From Chloroflexota bacterium (lineage in GTDB: Bacteria > Chloroflexota > Anaerolineae > Promineifilales > Promineifilaceae), in the NCBI GenBank assembly GCA_013112725.1, contig JABFFZ010000064.1, positions 1-34,476 on the forward strand: DNA of 34,476 nucleotides, in the 5' to 3' direction. The translations under genes were made by a program, and so were the position numbers. How positions within the stretch are numbered: position 1 is the first letter of the stretch; each line of letters opens with the position of its first letter. This document shows, one piece after another, positions 15,560 through 21,861 of the stretch. Under the pieces are notes generated by a model, which did no database searches, had not been told where the DNA came from, and worked only from the letters and a program-made list of their open reading frames with translations.

Positions 15560-15988
15560 ATGGCAAACAAGCCCCTTCGTTCCCTCGGAGAATACAGCCA
15601 GCTTGTGGCAGAGTTACAAAACCGGCCACTTGTGGAACGTTCTACGATCACAGTATGGTCAGATAGCCCTTACACGGCCGTTGCCGAGGGAGAACTGTTC
15701 TTTGCCAATGGCTTCCGCCTGCGTATGCGTGAGGAACTCGATTTTGACGATCAGCGCATCACTTCATATGGCTATGAAGTTTATCGGAATGCCGAGCGCC
15801 TGTACTGGTACGATGATTTTCCTCATCCCAATGATCCGACGTTGGCATCCACCCATCCCCACCACAAACATGTACCACCAAACATCAAACGGAATCGCAT
15901 TCCTGCTCCTGGGCTGAGTTTTACCACTCCCAATTTGCCACAAATCATCCAGGAAATAGAGGCTTTGATCACTGCATCGAATGTCTGA
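15560..15988 (+). CDS. TumE-family (DUF6516) toxin
   Basis: The 142-residue protein shows the TumE/DUF6516 pattern: FRLRMREELDFDDQRITSYG, then YEVYRNAERLYWYDDFPHP and the strongly conserved HPHHKHVPP with KRNRIPAPGLSF. The His-rich motif is the likely active region. TumE proteins are toxins of a type II system with a small antitoxin encoded next to them, here the gene ending one base upstream. An ACGGCCGT octamer near the N-terminus is read as Thr-Ala-Val. Confidence 0.85.
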   Translation: MANKPLRSLGEYSQLVAELQNRPLVERSTITVWSDSPYTAVAEGELFFANGFRLRMREELDFDDQRITSYGYEVYRNAERLYWYDDFPHPNDPTLASTHPHHKHVPPNIKRNRIPAPGLSFTTPNLPQIIQEIEALITASNV

Positions 15989-16000
15989 CGGAGGAAGAGC

Positions 16001-17536
16001 ATGAGTCAAGCAAACGAGATACTCCCCATCACCACTGGCGCGGAATACATTGAAAGCCTGCGCGGGCGGGGCTTGCAGGTATATCTGTTTGGCGAGTTGG
16101 TCGCGGAGCCGGTAGACCATCCCCTGATTCGCCCTTCGATTAACGCGGTGGCGGAGACATATGATCTGGCCTGTGCGCAGCCGGAACTGGCTACGGCCGT
16201 GTCTCCCTTCACCGGCCAACCCGTCAATCGCTTCCTGCACATTGCTGCCAGCGTCGAGGATGTCGTCCACCAGAACAAGATGCAGCGGCGGCTGGGCCAA
16301 TTGACAGGGACTTGCTTCCAACGCTGCGTAGGCATGGACGCGCTCAATTCCCTGTACTCCGTCACCTACGAAATGGACGAGCAGCACGGCACAACCTACC
16401 ATGCCCGCTTCAAAACGTTTCTGACACAGATGCAGCAGCAAAATCTGGTCATCGGTGGGGCCATGACCGACGTGAAAGGCGACCGCAGCCTGGCCCCCCA
16501 CCAGCAGGCCGACCCTGACCTCTACGTCCACATCAGCCGCCGCACGGCCGAGGGTGTATACATTCGCGGGGCCAAAGCGCACCAGACCGGCTGCCTGAAT
16601 TCGCACTGGCTCATTGTCATGCCCACCATGCGCCTGAGCCAGGCCGACCGTGACTACGCCATTGTGGGGGCGATTCCGGTGACGGCGGCGGGTATTACGT
16701 ATGTGTACGGCCGTCAATCTTGTGACACACGCAGTCTGGAAGAGGGCAGCCTGGATGCCGGCAACAGCCAGTATGGCGGGCAGGAAGCGATGATCATCTT
16801 CGACGATGTATTCATCCCCAACGACCTCGTTTTTATGGATGGGGAGACGGAATTTGCGGCCATGCTGGTGGAGCGGTTCACCTGTTACCACCGCCGCAGC
16901 TACGTGTGCAAGAGCGGCGTGGGTGATGTGCTGATTGGCGCGGCGGCAACGGCGGCGGAATACAACGGCGTGGCCCATGCCTCCCATATCCGGGACAAGC
17001 TGGTGGAGATGACCCACCTGAACGAAACCATCTACGCCACCGGCATTGCCGCCTCCTACCAGAGTACGGCCACCAAATCCGGCGCATACATCTGCGACGA
17101 CATGCTGGCAAATGTGTGCAAACACCACGTTACCCGCTTCCCCTACGAAATCAGCCGCCTGGCGCAAGACATTGCCGGCGGGCTGATGGTGACGATGCCT
17201 TCGGAAGCCGATTACCGGCACGAGGAATTAGGCCCACTGCTGGAAAAATACCTGAAAGGGCGCGCCGACGTGCCCACCGAACACCGGCTGCGCATCCTGC
17301 GGCTGATTGAAAATATGACCCTGGGTCGCAACGCCGTCGGCTACCTGACTGAATCCATGCACGGCGCCGGGTCGCCGCAGGCACAGCGCATCCAGATTTA
17401 CCGGCAAATGCAGCTAGAATTTAAGCAGCAGTTGGCGCAGCGATTGGCGGGTATTGACCTCTCAGAGGCCGTCCGTCATGAACTCCATGACCTGGTAGAG
17501 GGCTATTTTGCCCGCGTTTTTGCGGCGGTTGAATGA
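16001..17536 (+). CDS. abfD: 4-hydroxybutyryl-CoA dehydratase/vinylacetyl-CoA isomerase family (AbfD-like)
   Basis: The 511-residue protein resembles AbfD throughout: TGTCFQRCVGMDALNS, GAMTDVKGDRSLAP, RGAKAHQTGCLNSH, YGRQSCDTRSLEEG, MTHLNETIYATG, AGGLMVTMPSEADYRHEE and TESMHGAGSPQAQR. AbfD uses FAD and a [4Fe-4S] cluster bound by three Cys and one His to dehydrate 4-hydroxybutyryl-CoA in GABA and 4-hydroxybutyrate metabolism. Candidate ligands are C105, C109, H297 and C303. The His-to-Cys spacing is 6 here (HRRSYVC), one shorter than in the Clostridium enzyme as I recall it. The related FAD-only HpaB hydroxylases lack the ligands. A ribosome site GGAGGAAGAG precedes the ATG. The stop overlaps the next start. 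Confidence 0.9.
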   Translation: MSQANEILPITTGAEYIESLRGRGLQVYLFGELVAEPVDHPLIRPSINAVAETYDLACAQPELATAVSPFTGQPVNRFLHIAASVEDVVHQNKMQRRLGQLTGTCFQRCVGMDALNSLYSVTYEMDEQHGTTYHARFKTFLTQMQQQNLVIGGAMTDVKGDRSLAPHQQADPDLYVHISRRTAEGVYIRGAKAHQTGCLNSHWLIVMPTMRLSQADRDYAIVGAIPVTAAGITYVYGRQSCDTRSLEEGSLDAGNSQYGGQEAMIIFDDVFIPNDLVFMDGETEFAAMLVERFTCYHRRSYVCKSGVGDVLIGAAATAAEYNGVAHASHIRDKLVEMTHLNETIYATGIAASYQSTATKSGAYICDDMLANVCKHHVTRFPYEISRLAQDIAGGLMVTMPSEADYRHEELGPLLEKYLKGRADVPTEHRLRILRLIENMTLGRNAVGYLTESMHGAGSPQAQRIQIYRQMQLEFKQQLAQRLAGIDLSEAVRHELHDLVEGYFARVFAAVE

Positions 17537-17943
17537 GCAAACGAGATGTTTTGTTAGACGCTCTGGCCGCTACCCCGGCAGATTTAGAACGGCTGGTGAA
17601 GGGATTGGATAACACGCTTCTCATCCAGCATCCTACCCCTGATGAATGGAGCATCGCCGATGCATTATGCCATCTGGTGGCAGTGGAGGAGCAAGGATTG
17701 GCCCGTTTGCAACTGATGGTGGCGCAACATTCGCCCACCATCTCCCCCATCTACCCTGACACGGCGGCACATGATTTGAGCCAGCCGCCGGCTGCGATGC
17801 TGGCAAACTTCCGGCAGGCGCGGCAGGCGATGCTGGCGTTTTTGCGGGAGTTGAAAGCAGGTGATTGGCAGGTCACGGCCGTGCATCCCACCCAGGGCAA
17901 ACTATCCATCCGTTTCCTCGTCCAGCACCATGTAGCGAAATAA
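17533..17943 (+). CDS. DinB-like small protein, possibly C-terminally truncated
   Basis: The 136-residue protein contains LVKGLDNTLLIQHPTPDEWS, then IADALCHLVAVEEQGLARL and a late FLVQHHVAK, the helix-bundle and His pattern of the DinB/YfiT superfamily (metal-binding, thiol-dependent transferases or unknown roles). Family members are usually 150-170 residues and end with a second His-containing helix. Here the frame stops at once after that His motif, so the end may be lost. It starts at the ATGA overlap with the AbfD-like gene and is therefore translationally coupled to it. One ACGGCCGT gives Thr-Ala-Val. Confidence 0.8.
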   Translation: MSKRDVLLDALAATPADLERLVKGLDNTLLIQHPTPDEWSIADALCHLVAVEEQGLARLQLMVAQHSPTISPIYPDTAAHDLSQPPAAMLANFRQARQAMLAFLRELKAGDWQVTAVHPTQGKLSIRFLVQHHVAK

Positions 17944-17976
17944 AAGAGATACTCCTTTTCACCCATACCATTGCAT

Positions 17977-17982
17977 TATAAT
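17977..17982 (+). promoter_or_regulatory. Candidate -10 box of the DUF1638 gene
   Basis: A perfect TATAAT lies 14 bases upstream of the ATG at 17,997. No convincing -35 box is visible and no ribosome site lies before the ATG. If this box is used, the mRNA would have almost no leader. Confidence 0.35.
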
Positions 17983-17996
17983 CAGGTCTACAAATT

Positions 17997-18575
17997 ATGA
18001 CTACAGCCCTCATCATTTGCGGCGCGCTGGCGCGGGAAGTATTGGACATCGTACACAAGCACGGCTGGGACGCCGAGGTGTTGGGCATTCCGGCCATTGA
18101 CCACATGTTTCCCGAACGCATTGCCCCAGACGTAGAAAAACGGTTTCTGGAAATCAAGGCGCGGTTTGACCGGGCGATTGTGGTGTTTGGCGACTGTGGC
18201 TCGCGGGGGGCGCTGGACGAGATGCTGGCGCGGCATGGCCTGGAGCGCCTGGACGGCCCGCACTGTTACGAAATGTACGGCGGCCAATTGTTCCATGATC
18301 TCATGGAGGAAGAGCCGGGCACATTTTTCCTCACCGATTTTTTGGTGCGTGGCTTTAATGGCACAATTATGAAGGGGTTGGGGCTGGATCGTTTCCCAGA
18401 ATTGAAGGAGGAGTATTTCCGCCACTACAAACGGCTGGTTTATCTGGTGCAGAATGAGGAGCCGGAACTGGCAGCAAAATCCAGGCAAATTTCAGAGTAT
18501 TTAGGGCTACCGCTAGAAATCCGCGTCACCGGCTATGGTTTGCTTGAGGAACGCCTGGTGAAGATGCTGGCTTAA
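17997..18575 (+). CDS. DUF1638 domain-containing protein
   Basis: The 192-residue protein begins TTALIICGALAREVLDIVHK after its Met and has VVFGDCGSRGALDEML, GPHCYEMYGGQLFHDL, EPGTFFLTDFLVRGFNG and LVYLVQNEEPELAAK, the DUF1638 pattern with conserved Cys (ICG, GDCG, HCYE). DUF1638 genes are often found with corrinoid-dependent methylamine methyltransferases, and their biochemical role is not established. That fits the MttB-family gene 4.4 kb away, although strand and operon differ. The stop codon overlaps the stop of the convergent toxin gene by three bases. Confidence 0.88.
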   Translation: MTTALIICGALAREVLDIVHKHGWDAEVLGIPAIDHMFPERIAPDVEKRFLEIKARFDRAIVVFGDCGSRGALDEMLARHGLERLDGPHCYEMYGGQLFHDLMEEEPGTFFLTDFLVRGFNGTIMKGLGLDRFPELKEEYFRHYKRLVYLVQNEEPELAAKSRQISEYLGLPLEIRVTGYGLLEERLVKMLA

Positions 18576-18925
18576 AGCCGAATCAAACCAAGACTGATTT
18601 TGATAGCCTCATCAACTTTTTGCATTGTTTGTAGCGTTACACTACCCCAATACCGTCCCAGACGGGAGCGATCAATGGTGCGTATCTGGTTTAGGAGAAT
18701 AAGCGAATTGTTGGTCAGGTTGCCTTCGGGCGCTTTCACTTCCACATTGACGCGAAATTTTGCCTCTTCACCGGAAGCTATCGGTGCGACGATAATCGTT
18801 GGACTGAACTGGTTGCCAATGTCATTCTGGATGACCAAAGCCGGGCGAACCTTGCCCTGCTCTGCGCCTCGCACCGGCTCGAAGTCCACCGAGAAAATAT
18901 CACCCCTCTTGATCTGCTGTGTCAT
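18572..18925 (-). CDS. MazF/PemK-family toxin
   Basis: The 117-residue protein starts MTQQIKRGDIFSVDFEPVRG and has EQGKVRPALVIQNDIGNQFS, TIIVAPIAS and the late LLNQIRTIDRSRLGRYWG, the complete MazF/PemK/CcdB-like fold. MazF proteins are sequence-specific mRNA interferases. The start at 18,925 lies inside the end of the antitoxin gene, giving a 26-base overlap typical of antitoxin-toxin operons. The 3' end overlaps the DUF1638 stop. Confidence 0.93.
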   Translation of the reverse strand: MTQQIKRGDIFSVDFEPVRGAEQGKVRPALVIQNDIGNQFSPTIIVAPIASGEEAKFRVNVEVKAPEGNLTNNSLILLNQIRTIDRSRLGRYWGSVTLQTMQKVDEAIKISLGLIRL

Positions 18926-19199
18926 CAGCCGGCTCCTCCCCTTCGTAAGATGGTACATGCAAAAGCCATGCTTCGTCGTCCAGTGGCTCCCAATCCTTTG
19001 TTACAGCCATACTCTGTTCAGCTGTAACCTGATAACCCACCATTAACTCTTCACGTAAGAGTTGCCTCTGTTTCATTTCAATGAAATACTCAATAGCTTC
19101 GGCCACGAATTTACTTTGGCCACGCGGAGGCACAAAATCGCGCATTGTTTGCATCAATTCGCTCGGCAACGTCAGGGTTACTTTTTCAGTAGTAGCCAT
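18900..19199 (-). CDS. Ribbon-helix-helix-type antitoxin of the MazF-like toxin
   Basis: The 99-residue protein begins MATTEKVTLTLPSELMQTMR, a ribbon-helix-helix start, followed by GQSKFVAEAIEYFIEMKQRQ and an acidic C-terminal tail (DDEAWLLHVPSYEGEEPADD) of the type that wraps the toxin. A strong ribosome site (AAGGAGAAG) and a consensus-like promoter lie upstream. It overlaps and precedes the toxin, so it is made first. The DNA-binding N-terminus probably autoregulates the promoter at 19,235-19,263. Confidence 0.88.
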   Translation of the reverse strand: MATTEKVTLTLPSELMQTMRDFVPPRGQSKFVAEAIEYFIEMKQRQLLREELMVGYQVTAEQSMAVTKDWEPLDDEAWLLHVPSYEGEEPADDTADQEG

Positions 19200-19234
19200 C
19201 GGACTTCTCCTTTCACTCTCAATAAGTAGTAGAT

Positions 19235-19263
19235 ATTATAAGGTGAAGAACACGTATTTCCAA
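19235..19263 (-). promoter_or_regulatory. Predicted promoter of the MazF-type toxin-antitoxin operon
   Basis: On the minus strand TTGGAA (19,263-19,258) is followed by a 17-base spacer and TATAAT (19,240-19,235), close to the sigma-70 consensus. It lies 36 bases upstream of the antitoxin start. GGAAATACG and CGTATTTCC overlap around it, giving a small dyad (TTTCCAATACGGA region) that could serve as the antitoxin operator. Confidence 0.72.
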
Positions 19264-19276
19264 TACGGATAAACAT

Positions 19277-20188
19277 ATGAAAAATTGGGCGACAAAGTAT
19301 GGAGTTGACACGGCCGTATCCCCCCTGACACTTGGTTGGATCATCGCTATTGCCTCCACGGTCTGTTTCAGCGTAGCCCCGCCCATTGCACGGGGAGCGA
19401 TTCTGGCGGGGTTAGCGCCGACGGCCGTACTTGTTGGCCGCATGGTCATTTCCCTGGCTTTGCTGGTTGGTTTTATCGTGGCCATTTCGCCAGACAGATT
19501 GCGTATTGAACGGCGTTTGGGGCTAATCGCCTTTTTCTCAGGAATCATCAATGGCATTGGCTTTATCGCTTTTTTTGCCGCTCTCACGCGGCTGGATGCT
19601 TCCATCGCCTCCATGCTTTTCAGCCTTAGCCCGCTAGTGGTATTGGGCTTGCTGACGCTGCGCGGCGAGCGCATCACCCGGCGTCATATGGCGCGGATGG
19701 CGTTGGGCATTGGCGGCGTGTATCTGCTCATTGGGCCAGGTGGGGAGGTGGATATGGTGGGCGTGGCGCTGGTTTTCGTCACCGTCATCACTGTTTCGCT
19801 GCATCTGGTGATGACGCAGTGGTATTTGCCGGGCATCCCGGCGCGGACGGTGACGCTATATGTGAATTGGGGCGTCACGGCCGTGTGCCTGATCGCCTGG
19901 CAGTGGGCAGGACGGCCGTGGCAGCCGCCTGGCCCCACCGGTTGGGCCTCCATCCTGGCGCTGGCGGTCATTTCCACATTTCTGGCACGGCTGCTGCTGT
20001 TTGCCGGGGTGCATCGCCTGGGCAGCGGGCAGATCGCCTTGTTAGCGCCTCTGGAGACGCTGCTCACCGTCATCTGGTCCTATCTATTTTTAGACGAACG
20101 GCTGACGGCCGTGCAGTGGCTTGGCGGTCTGCTCATCCTTCTCAGCATGGCCCTGGCCCGTCGCTGGCGACCATGGCCCAGACTATAG
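19277..20188 (+). CDS. EamA/DMT-superfamily transporter
   Basis: The 303-residue protein has about ten hydrophobic helices arranged as two EamA repeats. Segments include PIARGAILAGLAPTAVLVGR, FFAALTRLDASIASMLFSLS and, in the second repeat, GQIALLAPLETLLTVIWSYL followed by FLDERLTAVQWLGGLLIL. This is the drug/metabolite transporter family, which exports or imports small metabolites; substrate is unknown. The ATG at 19,277 lacks a strong ribosome site. Five ACGGCCGT octamers occur in the gene, mostly read as Thr-Ala-Val. A Nudix gene follows 15 bases later, so the two may be co-transcribed. Confidence 0.92.
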   Translation: MKNWATKYGVDTAVSPLTLGWIIAIASTVCFSVAPPIARGAILAGLAPTAVLVGRMVISLALLVGFIVAISPDRLRIERRLGLIAFFSGIINGIGFIAFFAALTRLDASIASMLFSLSPLVVLGLLTLRGERITRRHMARMALGIGGVYLLIGPGGEVDMVGVALVFVTVITVSLHLVMTQWYLPGIPARTVTLYVNWGVTAVCLIAWQWAGRPWQPPGPTGWASILALAVISTFLARLLLFAGVHRLGSGQIALLAPLETLLTVIWSYLFLDERLTAVQWLGGLLILLSMALARRWRPWPRL

Positions 20189-20203
20189 CATTGGTAAGCG
20201 ACA

Positions 20204-20752
20204 GTGAGATTAGCATCATTTTTACACCAACATGAGCCTGTGGCAGAGGCATGGCCGGTGTGGGGAAACGGTCAAATTCGCCTACGCGAACATACGTACC
20301 TCAGTCACCAGTTACCGCCAAACGAGCTTACATCTTCGGTGCGGGCCATTCTGTTTCGGGGGGAAGAAGTAATGGTTATCACAGACTACAAAGAGGAGCC
20401 TTATGTGGTTCCTGGCGGACGGCGGGAACCAGGTGAAAGTCTGGAAACGGCGTTAAGACGTGAATTGTTGGAAGAGATCGGCTGGCATGTTGGGCAAACA
20501 GCCGTCCTCGGATTCATCCACTTTTACCACCTCACCCCCAAACCGGACGGCTACCCATACCCCTATCCTGATTTTGTGCAGGTGGTGTATACGGCCGTAG
20601 CCACGAGTTATGATTCAGCGGCCATCGTGCCCGACCCTCACGTAGCCTCCGCCAGATTTTGTTCCCTGGAAGAAGCCTTCACCCTAAATCTGAGCGTTGG
20701 ACAAAAAGCCTTGTTGAAGGCCGCTATGAGCAACCGGTCAGGCAAAGATTAA
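20204..20752 (+). CDS. Nudix hydrolase
   Basis: The 182-residue protein has a complete Nudix box (GRREPGE, then SLETALRRELLEEIGW), which binds Mg2+ and hydrolyses a nucleoside diphosphate linked to another moiety. The flanking PYVVPGG and FIHFYHL fit the fold. The substrate cannot be read. The frame opens with GTG at 20,204; no ATG lies upstream in frame and the ribosome site is weak, so the exact start is uncertain. It follows the EamA gene on the same strand with a 15-base gap. Confidence 0.92.
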   Translation: MRLASFLHQHEPVAEAWPVWGNGQIRLREHTYLSHQLPPNELTSSVRAILFRGEEVMVITDYKEEPYVVPGGRREPGESLETALRRELLEEIGWHVGQTAVLGFIHFYHLTPKPDGYPYPYPDFVQVVYTAVATSYDSAAIVPDPHVASARFCSLEEAFTLNLSVGQKALLKAAMSNRSGKD

Positions 20753-20787
20753 CCACCTCATTTATTCTTCACACCTCGTCGCCCCAT

Positions 20788-20823
20788 TTACCGATCCTGG
20801 TACTTACTTACCGATCCTGGTAC
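20788..20823. repeat. Two tandem copies of a 16-bp word
   Basis: TTACCGATCCTGGTAC occurs at 20,788-20,803 and again at 20,808-20,823 (20-bp period). It lies just upstream of the three-way-junction palindrome in the 171-bp gap between the Nudix gene and the end of the ChlD-like gene. The word is partly self-complementary at its core. Confidence 0.8.
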
Positions 20824-20846
20824 CTAAACAAACTAAATTTGTGGAG

Positions 20847-20904
20847 TGAGGAGAGCAGCACGCCCTCGTGCTGCTCGTTCGCACGTGGGCGTGCGAACTC
20901 CTCA
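20847..20904. repeat. Compact three-way-junction palindrome (two hairpins inside an outer stem)
   Basis: Outer arms TGAGGA (20,847-20,852) and TCCTCA (20,899-20,904) enclose two adjacent perfect hairpins. The first has arms GAGCAGCACG and CGTGCTGCTC with loop CCCT (20,853-20,876). The second has arms GTTCGCACG and CGTGCGAAC with loop TGGG (20,877-20,898). No base is left unpaired at the junction. It sits between convergent genes, so it could terminate both, but it has no T-tract. A mobile or REP-like origin is also possible. Confidence 0.88.
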
Positions 20905-20923
20905 AATTCAGGTTGGTCAGGCC

Positions 20924-21853
20924 TTAATCCAGTTCGTCCAACACCGTGCGGTACAGCGTCTCGGCGCGCAAATCATCCAGCGTATGGCAGGGGCCGTCCA
21001 GCCGTTCGGCCAACTGGCGCGCCAACCCCTGGTCAAAAGCGGCGTGCTCCATGTTGATCACCACCGAGCGCACACCAATCTCGCGGATATGGTCGGCAAT
21101 CTGGTGTGCCTCCACTTGCGGCGGCAGATCGGACATGCTCACATTACCGGCGCCATCCGTCAACAAAATCATCATCGGCATCACGTCAGGATGCACCAAC
21201 TCTTCCTTGCGAAACACCTCGTAAGCCAGCAGCAGCCCGGCCGATAAGGGCGTCTTGCCACCCACAGCAATATCCACCAGCGCTTTCTTCGCCAGCAGGA
21301 CGGAGTTGGTGGGAGGCAGCGTCAGATTGGCATTGTTCTTATTGAAGACAATCAACCCAACCCGATCCCGCCGCTGGTAAGCGTCTGTCAGCAGCGACAT
21401 GATCGCCCCTTTGGTCGCCTCCATGCGTTCGGCAACCGCCATGCTCCAACTGGCGTCCACTACAAAGAGGATGAGGTTGGACTGGCGGCGTACCCGCACC
21501 TTTTCACGCAGGTCTTGTCGTTTCAGGGCGAGCGCCATTTTGGAACGGTCACGGTGTAACTGATAAGGGGCGGCGGCGCGCATAGTGGCGTCAAAGGCCA
21601 GGTCACGTACTTTGCCGTGTGGCAGGCGGGCGCGAATGTAGTGGCCGCGTTTACGGTCGGTTTTGGTCTGGGAACGACGACCGGCGCGGTTGCGCGTCAG
21701 CCGGTCTAGCTGCGTGTCTAGCCGGCGCGATTGGAATTCTTGTTTGGCGGCAACTTGTTGGCCGCCCTCCCACCATTTGCTGTCCTGGGCAGATTGGGGG
21801 ATGGGTTGGGGGCCGGCCTCAGCTTGCTGCTGTGTTTCGGCCCCTTCGCCCAT
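20924..21853 (-). CDS. ChlD-like VWA (integrin I) half of a Mg/Co chelatase, second frame of a split gene
   Basis: This frame encodes a Gln/Glu-rich linker, a basic region (DRKRGHYIRARLPHGKVRD) and a VWA domain with the complete MIDAS: DASWS (from residue 133), Thr in GGKTPL and Asp in LLTDGAGN. It is the C-terminal half of ChlD/BchD/CobT-type subunits, which couple AAA+ motors to metal insertion into tetrapyrroles. The nominal ATG at 21,853 has no ribosome site. The frame continues upstream through ALDSE to the A9 run in the ChlI-like gene. I infer that this part is made mainly as a -1 frameshift fusion of about 680 residues. The run is described in its own entry. Confidence 0.88.
   Translation of the reverse strand: MGEGAETQQQAEAGPQPIPQSAQDSKWWEGGQQVAAKQEFQSRRLDTQLDRLTRNRAGRRSQTKTDRKRGHYIRARLPHGKVRDLAFDATMRAAAPYQLHRDRSKMALALKRQDLREKVRVRRQSNLILFVVDASWSMAVAERMEATKGAIMSLLTDAYQRRDRVGLIVFNKNNANLTLPPTNSVLLAKKALVDIAVGGKTPLSAGLLLAYEVFRKEELVHPDVMPMMILLTDGAGNVSMSDLPPQVEAHQIADHIREIGVRSVVINMEHAAFDQGLARQLAERLDGPCHTLDDLRAETLYRTVLDELD
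21809..21844 (-). promoter_or_regulatory. Stem-loop downstream of the A9 slippery run
   Basis: On the minus strand GGGGCCG (21,844-21,838) pairs with CGGCCCC (21,815-21,809), a perfect seven-base GC stem; CAGC and GCTG can pair inside its loop. It begins 24 bases after the A-run heptamer. That is longer than the usual 5-9 base spacer of a frameshift stimulator, so a stimulatory role is uncertain. Confidence 0.4.
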
Positions 21854-21861
21854 TTCAGAAT

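Noticed and set aside
15764..17221. Long minus-strand open frame (485 codons) opposite the AbfD-like gene
   Set aside because: It is a shadow produced by GC-rich third positions. The plus-strand protein matches a known family throughout its length.
20853..20898. The paired hairpins before the ChlD-like gene as a tRNA or riboswitch
   Set aside because: It has only three helices with four-base loops and lies at gene ends, not in a 5' leader, so it does not fit either.
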